A stretch of DNA of 64,000 nucleotides, from positions 4,898,001 through 4,962,000 of the forward strand of contig NC_012522.1 of NCBI RefSeq assembly GCF_000010805.1. The letters run 5' to 3'. Below the pieces are notes generated by a model. It was given only the letters and a program-made list of their open reading frames with translations, was not told the origin of the DNA and ran no database searches. Below, in pieces: positions 1-9,159 of this stretch (the first letter of the stretch is position 1; every line of letters starts with the position of its first letter). Origin of the DNA: Rhodococcus opacus B4. GTDB lineage: Bacteria; Actinomycetota; Actinomycetes; Mycobacteriales; Mycobacteriaceae. A program made the position numbers and the translations under genes.

Positions 1-565
1 GTGCGACGTTTCCAGCACGGAGCAGGTGGACGCCCTGATCGCCGGGGCGGCCGATGCGCTGGGCCGGATCGACGTCCTCGTCAACAACGCCGGACTCGGC
101 GGCGAGACCCCGCTCGTCGACATGACCGACGAGGAATGGGATCGCGTCCTCGACATCACGCTGAACGGAACGTTCCGGGCCACCCGCGCCGCGCTGCGCT
201 ATTTCAAGGGGGTCGAGCACAACGGTGTGCTGGTCAACAATGCGTCCGTCCTCGGGTGGCGGGCTCAGCACTCGCAGGCGCACTACGCGGCGGCGAAGGC
301 GGGCGTCATGGCGCTGACCCGGTGCAGCGCGATCGAGGCTGCGGAGTACGGGGTCCGGATCAATGCCGTCGCACCGTCCATCGCGCGGCACGCGTTCCTC
401 GCGAAGGTGACCAGTGAGGAACTCCTCGACAAGCTGGCGTCCGACGAGGCCTTCGGCCGAGCCGCCGAGGTGTGGGAGATCGCCGCCACCATCGCCATGC
501 TCGCCAGCGACTACACCACCTACCTCACCGGCGAGGTCGTGTCGATCTCGTCGCAGAGGGCGTAG
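1..565 (+). CDS. ipdF: IpdF, short-chain dehydrogenase of steroid CD-ring catabolism (5' truncated)
   Basis: This is the C-terminal two thirds of a classical short-chain dehydrogenase; its start lies before the window. The NNAG motif, the catalytic YAAAK motif with its upstream serine (NNASVLGW) and the C-terminal YLTGEVVSIS segment are visible. The wording closely follows what I recall of M. tuberculosis Rv3559c (IpdF), which acts on the CoA ester of the methylhexahydroindanone propionate left after cholesterol A/B ring removal. The identification is strengthened by kstR2 and fadA6 following on the same strand, as in other steroid-degrading actinobacteria. The Rossmann nucleotide-binding N terminus is not in view. 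Confidence 0.85.
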   Translation, partial: CDVSSTEQVDALIAGAADALGRIDVLVNNAGLGGETPLVDMTDEEWDRVLDITLNGTFRATRAALRYFKGVEHNGVLVNNASVLGWRAQHSQAHYAAAKAGVMALTRCSAIEAAEYGVRINAVAPSIARHAFLAKVTSEELLDKLASDEAFGRAAEVWEIAATIAMLASDYTTYLTGEVVSISSQRA

Positions 566-580
566 GCGGCTCCGCCGCCC

Positions 581-620
581 GTGCGCCTTTTTGGTAGCTG
601 GAGCAACCAGAAAGGCGCAC
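581..620 (+). terminator. Stem-loop terminator after ipdF
   Basis: GTGCGCCTTTTTGGT at 581-595 pairs with ACCAGAAAGGCGCAC at 606-620 with one mismatch around a 10-nt loop, starting 16 bases after the ipdF stop. It separates ipdF from the KstR2 operator and kstR2. Confidence 0.65.
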
Positions 621-634
621 AGGGCCGGAGGCCT

Positions 635-648
635 AGCAAGCGCTTGGT
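635..648 (+). promoter_or_regulatory. KstR2 operator
   Basis: AGCAAGCGCTTGGT fits the published KstR2 palindrome AnCAAGnnCTTGnT at every defined position. It ends 15 bases before the kstR2 start codon, so it would autoregulate kstR2 and the downstream fadA6. In mycobacteria the KstR2 ligand is the CoA ester of the indane propionate intermediate. Confidence 0.85.
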
Positions 649-663
649 TGATAGGATGGAACG

Positions 664-1275
664 ATGACTCCACCCCAGGGCACCGACGATTCGGCAAACA
701 AGACCGGACGCAGGGCCGAACTCCTCGACATCGCGGCCACCCTGTTCGCCGAGCGCGGCCTGCGGGCCACCACGGTCCGCGACATCGCCGACGCCGCAGG
801 CATCCTGTCAGGCAGCCTGTACCACCACTTCGATTCCAAGGAATCGATGGTCGACGAGATCCTACGGGGCTTCCTCGACGACCTGTTCGGCAAGTACCGC
901 GAGATCGTCGCGTCCGGACTCGACGCTCGCGCGACCCTCGAAGCTCTGGTCACCACGTCGTACGAGGCGATCGACGCGTCGCATTCGGCGGTCGCGATCT
1001 ATCAGGACGAGGTGAAGCACCTCGTCGCCAACGAGCGTTTCGCGTACCTGTCCGAACTGAACACCGAGTTCCGCGAGCTGTGGATGGGTGTGCTCGAGAC
1101 GGGGGTGAAGGACGGCACGTTCCGGGCCGACATCGACGTCGAGCTCGCCTTCCGCTTCCTCCGCGACACCGCCTGGGTCGCCGTCCGCTGGTACCGGCCC
1201 GGCGGTTCGGTCACGGTCGACACCGTGGCCAAGCAGTACCTCTCGATCGTCCTCGACGGACTTGCGAGTCCCTGA
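664..1275 (+). CDS. kstR2: KstR2, TetR-family repressor of the cholesterol CD-ring regulon
   Basis: The protein has 203 residues. The N-terminal helix-turn-helix (residues about 17-62) contains the near-invariant stretch RATTVRDIADAAGILSGSLY, followed by HHFDSKE. The C-terminal ligand domain carries the WVAVRWYRPGG signature I associate with KstR2. A perfect KstR2 operator lies just upstream, and ipdF and fadA6 flank it. The ATG at 664 is chosen because it precedes the HTH by the usual distance. It is known in the family to repress the genes that degrade rings C and D. Confidence 0.92.
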   Translation: MTPPQGTDDSANKTGRRAELLDIAATLFAERGLRATTVRDIADAAGILSGSLYHHFDSKESMVDEILRGFLDDLFGKYREIVASGLDARATLEALVTTSYEAIDASHSAVAIYQDEVKHLVANERFAYLSELNTEFRELWMGVLETGVKDGTFRADIDVELAFRFLRDTAWVAVRWYRPGGSVTVDTVAKQYLSIVLDGLASP

Positions 1276-1295
1276 CACCGACTAGGAGTTTTCCC

Positions 1296-2444
1296 ATGAC
1301 CGAGGCCTACATCGTCGACGCCGTTCGCACCCCGATCGGCAAGAAGAACGGTGGCCTGTCCGGCGTGCACCCCGCAGACCTGGGTGCGCACGTCATCAAG
1401 GCGATCGTCGAGCGCACGGGCATCGACCCGGCCGGTGTCGACGACGTCGTCTTCGGTTGCGTCGACGCCATCGGCGGGCAGGCCGGCAACATCGCCCGCA
1501 CCGCGTGGCTCGCCGCCGGCTACCCGGAGGAGGTCCCCGGTGTCACCGTCGACCGGCAGTGCGGGTCGAGTCAGCAGGCCGTGCACTTCGGGGCGCAGGC
1601 GATCCTGAGCGGCACCGCCGACCTGATCGTCGCGGGCGGTGTGCAGAACATGAGCCAGATCCCGATCGCGTCGGCGATGGTGGTCGGGCAGCAGTACGGA
1701 TTCGACACCCCGTTCGGCGGGTCCACGGGCTGGACGGAACGCTACGGCGACCAGGAGGTGTCGCAGTTCAACGGCGCCGAACTGATCGCCGACAAGTGGG
1801 ACATCAGCCGCGAGGAACTCGAACGCTGGGCACTGCAGAGCCACGAGCGGGCCCGGACGGCGATCGCCGCGGGTCGCTTCGACCGCGAGATCGTGCCGGT
1901 GGGGGATTTCACCACCGACGAGGGTCCCCGCGAGACCAGCCTCGAGAAGATGGCCTCGCTGAAGACCCTCACCGACGGCGGACGCCTCACGGCCGCGGTC
2001 GCGAGCCAGATCTCCGACGGCGCGAGCGCGGTGCTGCTGGCCTCACCGGAAGCGGTCGAGCGGTACGGCCTGACGCCCCGCGCCCGCATCCACCACCTCA
2101 GCGCCCGCGGCGCCGACCCGATCTTCATGCTCAGCGCCCCGATTCCCGCGACCCGGTACGCGCTGGAGAAGACCGGCCTGAGCATCGACGACATCGACCT
2201 GGTCGAGATCAACGAGGCATTCGCGCCGGTCGTCCTCGCGTGGATCAAGGAGATCGGCGCCGACCCGGCGAAGGTGAACGTCAACGGCGGCGCGATCGCC
2301 CTCGGCCACCCCCTCGGTGCGACCGGCACGAAGCTGATGGCGACGCTCCTCAACGAACTCGAGCGCACCGGCGGCCGCTACGGACTCCAGACGATCTGTG
2401 AGGGCGGCGGCACCGCGAACGCCACCATCATCGAACGCCTGTGA
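1296..2444 (+). CDS. fadA6: FadA6, acetyl-CoA acyltransferase of steroid degradation
   Basis: A 382-residue thiolase with the nucleophilic cysteine in DRQCGSSQQ (residue about 90), the NEAF motif, GGAIALGHPLGATG with the catalytic histidine, and the C-terminal TICEGGG cysteine segment. The start at 1296 has AGGAG seven bases upstream and lies 20 bases after the kstR2 stop, so the two genes should be co-transcribed. In the CD-ring pathway FadA6 performs thiolysis of a late beta-keto-acyl-CoA. The stop codon lies inside the left arm of a 40-bp palindrome that was later split by an insertion sequence. Confidence 0.88.
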   Translation: MTEAYIVDAVRTPIGKKNGGLSGVHPADLGAHVIKAIVERTGIDPAGVDDVVFGCVDAIGGQAGNIARTAWLAAGYPEEVPGVTVDRQCGSSQQAVHFGAQAILSGTADLIVAGGVQNMSQIPIASAMVVGQQYGFDTPFGGSTGWTERYGDQEVSQFNGAELIADKWDISREELERWALQSHERARTAIAAGRFDREIVPVGDFTTDEGPRETSLEKMASLKTLTDGGRLTAAVASQISDGASAVLLASPEAVERYGLTPRARIHHLSARGADPIFMLSAPIPATRYALEKTGLSIDDIDLVEINEAFAPVVLAWIKEIGADPAKVNVNGGAIALGHPLGATGTKLMATLLNELERTGGRYGLQTICEGGGTANATIIERL

Positions 2445-2455
2445 GTACTTATTAA
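2441..2455. repeat. Left part of a split 40-bp palindrome, with target-site duplication
   Basis: GTGAGTACTTATTAA is the first 15 bases of a perfect inverted repeat (arm GTGAGTACTTATTAACCGC) whose remainder lies at 6621-6645. It overlaps the fadA6 stop codon. The last five bases, ATTAA, are repeated directly at 6616-6620 on the other side of the IS element and are read as its target duplication. Confidence 0.8.
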
Positions 2456-2475
2456 CCTGGATCCACCGATGTGGT
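2456..2475 (+). repeat. Left terminal inverted repeat of the IS
   Basis: CCTGGATCCACCGATGTGGT matches the reverse complement of 6596-6615 at 19 of 20 positions, differing only at the third base. Confidence 0.9.
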
Positions 2476-2500
2476 GTCGGGGTAGGTGAGTCGAAACGGC

Positions 2501-2570
2501 GAGATGCCCTTGCGTGCTGAAAGAATTGGACTTCTCACAGAACCAGTTCGATCGACACGAAGGGCATCTC
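2501..2570 (+). other. Stem-loop in the IS leader
   Basis: GAGATGCCCTTGCGTG (2501-2516) pairs with CACGAAGGGCATCTC (2556-2570) with one bulged base around a loop of about 40 nt. It lies between the left end and the transposase start. Similar leader stems in other IS elements shield the transposase start from read-through transcripts; that role here is only a possibility. Apart from this stem I see nothing else in the leader at 2476-2655. Confidence 0.5.
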
Positions 2571-2655
2571 TAGGGTGGTGCGACACGAGGTCGCATGCGT
2601 CAAGTGGCGCGTTGATTGGAGGTCGGCGGTGTTGTCGATGACGTAGCCCGGGTTT

Positions 2656-2685
2656 GTGTTCGATGGCCCGTCCCCCCACCTTGAC
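2656..2685 (+). CDS. Transposase exon 1 (first 10 codons)
   Basis: A GTG at 2656 opens ten codons (VFDGPSPHLD) that end exactly at the proposed intron border. Joined to 5073 they continue in frame as QLSHTHPVT, giving a 475-residue transposase, the usual IS1380 length. An in-frame TAG at 2644-2646 rules out a longer start. The last six bases of this exon, CTTGAC, are the proposed intron-binding site 1. No strong ribosome-binding site is visible. Confidence 0.7.
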
Positions 2686-3220
2686 GTGCGTCGCTGGTAA
2701 CGGCGGGGTGCGAAGCTCAGGGGTAGAAGCCGAAGCTGTCCTGGATCCATCCCGGGGCGGCAGGTGAGGGGAAGGCCGGACGGGTGAACGTGAGTGAACC
2801 GCCGAAACGTCTCGTCAAGATGAGCCTCGGATAGATGGAAGCTTGGGCCGGGGTATAGGGCTGGCCGTTGAGAAGCGGCAGACGGCGACCGGGGGCATCT
2901 GACCGGTCGTATGAACACCGTCGCCCCGGGATCGAGGCGGCACCCACCCCGGCCGGGTCTTGCGCATGTGGAACGTGGAAACCCCGCTCTGGTCCGGACT
3001 GGTGGTTCGGTGGGCCGACCGTGAGGAAGGCTGAACGCCTGGGCGGGAACAGGATGGCCCAAGAAGCTAATGCCGGTGGCCGAAAGGCGACAGGAAACCG
3101 ACCCGATTTGATGTCGTCTCCTCCGACGGCGGGGTTCGGATAACTGGCCGGATACGAGTGAACACTCGAACCCGTGGAGGGTGCTGACGTGGGCCAGGTG
3201 AGCCTTTGAAAGGGACGACG

Positions 3221-5040
<1,820 letters not shown>

Positions 5041-5072
5041 CTCGGCGCCGCAAGGCGTCGGGGCTACCCGAC

Positions 5073-6470
5073 CAACTATCCCACACCCACCCGGTGACGG
5101 CCTCGGCGTTCGACGACCGCAATCTCCTCGCCGAGGCCGGACTGATCCCGGTCCTGGGGTTGGCTCAGGACTGCGGCCTCGATGACCTGGCAGACGAGCA
5201 TCTGACGCTGCCCACCGACAAGGGCGCACACGCGGGCCGGAAGGTGACCGCACTGGTAGCGGGCATGGTCGCCGGCGCCGACAGCATCGACGACATGGCG
5301 CTGCTGCGGCACGGCGCCATGCCCACGGTATTCGACCACCCGTACGCCCCGTCGACGCTGGGCTCCTTCCTGCGGACGTTCTCCTTCGGGCACGTCCGCC
5401 AACTCGACGCCGTCGCCGCCCGATTCCTGCAAGGCCTGGCCGAACGAACACCGCTGGTCGGTGGGCCCGAAGTCGGTGGGCGGATCCTCGTCGACCTCGA
5501 CGACACCATCGTCCCGGTGCACGGGCACGCCAAGCAGGGTTCGGGCTACGGATATACGGGGGTCCGGGGGTTGAACGCGCTGATCGCCACCGCCACCACC
5601 GACGGGCGGGCACCGGTGATCGTCGGCCAACGCCTGCGCCGCGGCGGCTGCGGATCCCCACGCGGGGCATCCCGGATGGTCAGCGACGCCCTCGCCACAC
5701 TCGGCCGCCTGCGCCCGCAGCTGTCACCGGGGTCTGTGCTGGTGCGGGCCGACTCGGCCTTCTACGGGCACCCGACCGTGTCCGCGGCACTGCGCTCCGG
5801 CGCCGACGTCTCGGTCACGGTGCGGATGACCGCGACGGTGAAGGCGGCGATCGCCGCCATCGACGAGACGGCGTGGACACCGATCGAATACACCGACGCC
5901 GTCTACGACGAACAGGCCGGCCGGTGGATCTCCCGCGCCGAGGTCGCCGAGATCGACTTCACCGCGTTCACCCGCCTCGCCTCCGAGCGGACACCGGGCC
6001 GGTTGGTGGTGCGCCGCATCCCCGACCTGCGGGAACACACCGATGGTCAGGGCACGTTGTTCGACGCCTGGCGGTTCCACGCGTTCTTCACCACCACCGA
6101 CCCCGCCGTCCTGGACACCGTGGCCGCGGACAAGATCCACCGCGGGCACGCGATCATCGAGCAGGTCCACGCCGACCTGAAGAATTCCGCGCTCGCGCAC
6201 CTGCCGTCGGGGCGGTTCGCCGCCAATAGTGCCTGGCTGGTGCTTGCGGTGATGGCGTTCAATCTCACCCGCGCCGCCGCCACCCTCACCGGGGCCCGCC
6301 TGGTGCGGGCGACGACCGCCACCATCCGCCGGACCCTGATCTCGGTCCCGGCGCGGATCGCGTCCTCGGCCCGCCGCCTCACCCTGCACCTGCCGCGGCG
6401 CTGGCCCTGGGAATCCGAATGGAACCAACTCTTCACCCACACCCGGCATCGAAGACCCCAGGTCACCTAA
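5073..6470 (+). CDS. IS1380-family transposase, exon 2
   Basis: This exon encodes 465 residues of a DDE transposase. The likely catalytic aspartates are in LVDLDDT (about residue 149 of the spliced protein) and RADSAFYGH (about 235), and the glutamate is in IIEQVHADLKN (about 372). The C terminus is arginine-rich. It has no start codon of its own near the exon border, so expression should depend on intron splicing to join it to 2656-2685. Without splicing, translation from the transposase start would enter the intron. Confidence 0.85.
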   Translation, partial: QLSHTHPVTASAFDDRNLLAEAGLIPVLGLAQDCGLDDLADEHLTLPTDKGAHAGRKVTALVAGMVAGADSIDDMALLRHGAMPTVFDHPYAPSTLGSFLRTFSFGHVRQLDAVAARFLQGLAERTPLVGGPEVGGRILVDLDDTIVPVHGHAKQGSGYGYTGVRGLNALIATATTDGRAPVIVGQRLRRGGCGSPRGASRMVSDALATLGRLRPQLSPGSVLVRADSAFYGHPTVSAALRSGADVSVTVRMTATVKAAIAAIDETAWTPIEYTDAVYDEQAGRWISRAEVAEIDFTAFTRLASERTPGRLVVRRIPDLREHTDGQGTLFDAWRFHAFFTTTDPAVLDTVAADKIHRGHAIIEQVHADLKNSALAHLPSGRFAANSAWLVLAVMAFNLTRAAATLTGARLVRATTATIRRTLISVPARIASSARRLTLHLPRRWPWESEWNQLFTHTRHRRPQVT

Positions 6471-6595
6471 TCCGCCCGGCCACCCCCGGCCCCGACCCGA
6501 AAGACCCAGTGGAACAACCCGACACATCGGTCGGGCGATCACCCACGCCCCGACAGCCCATCAACGGCCGCAACCGAACCCATCACCCGGCCCGC

Positions 6596-6615
6596 ACCAC
6601 ATCGGTGGATCCGGG
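6596..6615 (-). repeat. Right terminal inverted repeat of the IS
   Basis: ACCACATCGGTGGATCCGGG is the partner of the left end at 2456-2475 (19 of 20 positions). Confidence 0.9.
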
Positions 6616-6645
6616 ATTAACCGCCCGCGGTTAATAAGTACTCAC
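6616..6645. repeat. Right part of the split palindrome, with second ATTAA copy
   Basis: After the second ATTAA (6616-6620) come CCGC, a two-base centre CC at 6625-6626 and the right arm GCGGTTAATAAGTACTCAC (6627-6645). Removing the IS and one ATTAA rebuilds two perfect 19-base arms around CC. This is the shape of a terminator-like or REP-like hairpin directly after fadA6. Confidence 0.8.
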
Positions 6646-6701
6646 GGGTGCGAAGCGCTACGCTCGAACAGGAGAGTGACGAGTCCGTAAGCGGGGTCGT
6701 G

Positions 6702-7031
6702 ATGCACGAATTGGCAATCACCCAGAGCGTCGTCGACGCCGTCTGCGAGACGGCGGCGGGACGGACGGTCCACAGTGTGCGTGTGCAGGTGGGGGCGCTG
6801 ACTGCGGTGGTCGCCGATTCGATGCAGTTCTGTTTCGAACTGGTCACCGAAGGGACCGTTGCGCACGGCGCCCGCCTAGACATCGACCACACCCCGGGCG
6901 GTGCGCACTGCAGAGAATGCGGCGAGGACTTCGTGCTCACGGACCTGGTGTTGTTGTGTCCGTGCGGAAGTGCGGACGTGCAGGTTACGTCGGGCCGGGA
7001 ACTGCGAATCCTCTCGATGGAAGTGAGCTGA
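6702..7031 (+). CDS. hypA: HypA, nickel insertion protein for [NiFe]-hydrogenase
   Basis: The 109-residue protein begins MHEL, supplying the nickel-binding His2, and has a zinc site built from CRECG (near residue 70) and CPCG. HypA delivers nickel to the hydrogenase large subunit together with HypB. The ATG at 6702 is chosen over upstream in-frame starts because the MHE start is invariant. It opens the hydrogenase cluster 56 bases after the split palindrome and is followed six bases later by hypB. Confidence 0.93.
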   Translation: MHELAITQSVVDAVCETAAGRTVHSVRVQVGALTAVVADSMQFCFELVTEGTVAHGARLDIDHTPGGAHCRECGEDFVLTDLVLLCPCGSADVQVTSGRELRILSMEVS

Positions 7032-7036
7032 CGGAT

Positions 7037-7858
7037 ATGTGTGCCACCTGCGGATGCGGAGACGAGACCGGAACAAGAATCACGGTGCCCCACGACCACG
7101 ACCACGAGCACCCGCACGACCATGACCACCCGCACGACCATGACCACCCGCACGACCATGAACACCCCCACACCCACGAGCACCCGCACGACCATGAACA
7201 CCCGCACGAGCAGCCGACCGAGACGGTCACGCTCGAGCAGAAGGTGCTGGCGAAGAACGACCTCACCGCGGAGCGCAATCGGGGCTGGCTGGCCGGACGC
7301 GGGGTGCTCGCGCTGAACGTGATGAGTTCGCCCGGGTCCGGGAAGACGACGCTGCTCGAACGCACCATCGCCGACATCGGCGGGCAGCGGCGGGTGTCGG
7401 TGGTCGAAGGCGACCAGGAGACGATGCTCGACGCGAATCGCATCAAGGCGACGGGTTGTGCTGTGGTGCAAGTGAACACGGGCGCCGGGTGTCATCTCGA
7501 CGCCGAGATGATGCGGGACGCGCTGACCGCCCTCGACCCCGAGCCGAACTCGTTGTTGTTCATCGAGAACGTGGGCAATCTCGTCTGTCCGGCCCTGTTC
7601 GATCTCGGTGAGAGGAGCCGGGTGGTGGTGATCTCGGTGACCGAGGGGACGGACAAGCCGCTCAAGTATCCGCACATGTTCGCGGCGGCGAACCTCGTGA
7701 TCGTGAACAAGGCGGACCTGTTGCCGTACGTGGACTTCGACGTCGACCTCTGCACGAAGTATGCCCGGTCGGTGAACCCCGACTTGCGGACGATCACTCT
7801 GTCGGCGACCACCGGTCAGGGCATCCAGCAGTGGTACGAGTGGATTGCGAAGCAATGA
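7037..7858 (+). CDS. hypB: HypB, GTPase and nickel chaperone with histidine-rich N terminus
   Basis: The protein has 273 residues. The N terminus has CATCGCG, then a stretch of about 40 residues (from about codon 19) made almost wholly of His with Asp, Glu and Pro in repeating HPHDH-type units. This is the classical nickel-storage region. The GTPase domain follows with SSPGSGKTT (P loop), EGDQET and NKADL. It energises nickel transfer from HypA to the large subunit. The corresponding DNA (about 7091-7213) is a near-tandem repeat of an 18-base unit. Confidence 0.95.
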   Translation: MCATCGCGDETGTRITVPHDHDHEHPHDHDHPHDHDHPHDHEHPHTHEHPHDHEHPHEQPTETVTLEQKVLAKNDLTAERNRGWLAGRGVLALNVMSSPGSGKTTLLERTIADIGGQRRVSVVEGDQETMLDANRIKATGCAVVQVNTGAGCHLDAEMMRDALTALDPEPNSLLFIENVGNLVCPALFDLGERSRVVVISVTEGTDKPLKYPHMFAAANLVIVNKADLLPYVDFDVDLCTKYARSVNPDLRTITLSATTGQGIQQWYEWIAKQ

Positions 7859-7908
7859 GACCCCTTCACGACCGGGTCGAACGGTGCGGTGCGACGCGCC
7901 GGGGACCG

Positions 7909-7938
7909 TTGACATCCGCTCCGCGGCGGAGCTAAATA
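7909..7938 (+). promoter_or_regulatory. Candidate promoter of hhyS
   Basis: The 160-base gap between hypB and hhyS holds TTGACA (7909-7914) and TAAATA (7933-7938) with an 18-base spacer. The spacer contains the dyad GCTCCGCGGCGGAGC (7918-7932), a possible operator. This would allow the structural genes to be expressed separately from hypAB. The rest of the gap shows nothing else clear. Confidence 0.5.
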
Positions 7939-8018
7939 AATATCAGCGCCACACAGGTGGGCCGACGGTCGACTCCGGTGGCGACAGGAGTTGTGTTCAC
8001 TCCGGAAAGCGACCTGAT

Positions 8019-9074
8019 ATGCCGACACAGGAAGCAATCAACGCCGAGGACACCCTGATTCACGTGCTGTGGATCAATGCGGGACTCAGTTGCGACGGCG
8101 ATTCGGTGGCCTTGACGGCTGCGACGCAGCCCAGTGTCGAGGAGATTGCCCTGGGAGCCCTGCCGGGCCTGCCCAAAGTGGCCGTGCACTGGCCGCTGAT
8201 CGACTTCGAGAACGGTCCGGAGGGCGGCGCCGACGACTTCCTGGAGTGGTTCTGGAAGGCGGACCGCGGCGAACTCGAACCCTTCGTGCTGGTGGTGGAG
8301 GGTTCCATCCCGAACGAGCAACTTCACGACGAGGGTTACTGGTGCGGCTTCGGCAACAACCCCGAGACCGGTCAGCCGGTGACGACGAGTGAGTGGCTCG
8401 ACCGTCTGGCTCCGAAGGCGACGGCGATCGTCGCGGCGGGCACGTGCGCCACGTACGGCGGCATCCACGCGATGGCGGGAAATCCGACCGGCGCGATGGG
8501 TGTACCCGATTATCTCGGCTGGGACTGGAAGTCGAAGGCGGGCATTCCGATCGTCTGCGTTCCCGGATGCCCGATTCAGCCGGACAATTTGTCGGAGACG
8601 TTGACGTATCTCCTCTACATGGCCACCGAGCAGGCGCCCATGATTCCGCTCGACGACGCTCTGCGTCCGCAGTGGCTGTTCGGCGCGACGGTGCACGAGG
8701 GCTGCGACCGCGCCGGCTACTACGAGCAGGGTGATTTCGCCACCGAGTACGGTTCACCGAAGTGCATCGTGAAGCTGGGGTGCTGGGGTCCTGTCGTCAA
8801 GTGCAACGTCCCGAAGCGGGGCTGGATCAACGGTGTGGGTGGGTGCCCGAATGTGGGCGGTATCTGCATCGGGTGCACGATGCCGGGCTTCCCGGACAAG
8901 TTCATGCCGTTCATGGACGAACCGCCGGGCGGCAAACTCTCCACCACGGCGTCCGGGCTGTACGGCTCCGCGATTCGGAGCCTGCGCAAGATCACCAAGA
9001 ACACGTTGGACAAAGAACCGCACTGGCGCAGTCGCGGTACGAAACTGACCACGGGCGCGACACGCACCTGGTAG
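8019..9074 (+). CDS. hhyS: Group 1h [NiFe]-hydrogenase small subunit
   Basis: A 351-residue electron-transfer subunit that would hold three iron-sulfur clusters. Near the N terminus (residues 25-28) the sequence is C-D-G-D where ordinary small subunits have CxxC. An aspartate therefore takes the place of one ligand of the proximal cluster, the three-Cys/one-Asp signature known for oxygen-insensitive actinobacterial-type hydrogenases. Later blocks GTCATYGG, CVPGCP, GCDRAGYY and GCPNVGGICIGCTMPGFPDK match the family. No Tat signal is present, fitting a cytoplasmic-side enzyme. The ATG at 8019 is the only reasonable start before the conserved LWINAGLSC. Confidence 0.95.
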   Translation: MPTQEAINAEDTLIHVLWINAGLSCDGDSVALTAATQPSVEEIALGALPGLPKVAVHWPLIDFENGPEGGADDFLEWFWKADRGELEPFVLVVEGSIPNEQLHDEGYWCGFGNNPETGQPVTTSEWLDRLAPKATAIVAAGTCATYGGIHAMAGNPTGAMGVPDYLGWDWKSKAGIPIVCVPGCPIQPDNLSETLTYLLYMATEQAPMIPLDDALRPQWLFGATVHEGCDRAGYYEQGDFATEYGSPKCIVKLGCWGPVVKCNVPKRGWINGVGGCPNVGGICIGCTMPGFPDKFMPFMDEPPGGKLSTTASGLYGSAIRSLRKITKNTLDKEPHWRSRGTKLTTGATRTW

Positions 9075-9078
9075 TCAC

Positions 9079-9134
9079 GCTCGAGGTCTCGGGCGGTGGT
9101 CCGCCGGCCTCGAGCCCACTGGGCGGCCGCCCAG
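9079..9134 (+). other. Structured intergenic segment between hhyS and hhyL
   Basis: GCTCGAGG (9079-9086) pairs with CCTCGAGC (9108-9115) around an inner GGCGG/CCGCC stem, and a perfect 16-base palindrome CTGGGCGGCCGCCCAG follows at 9119-9134. The 85-base gap between two subunits made in equal amounts is otherwise unexplained. RNA processing or stability control is possible. Confidence 0.5.
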
Positions 9135-9159
9135 CCGTGGAGCACTGAGAGGTACGTCG

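Noticed and set aside
414-2444. One long frame fusing ipdF-region sequence to FadA6
   Set aside because: The upstream part is out of frame with ipdF and kstR2; the thiolase starts at 1296 with a good ribosome-binding site.
7091-7213. Short tandem DNA repeats that resemble a minisatellite or small CRISPR-like array
   Set aside because: They encode the His-rich nickel-binding region of HypB in frame; unit lengths are codon multiples and no spacers are present.
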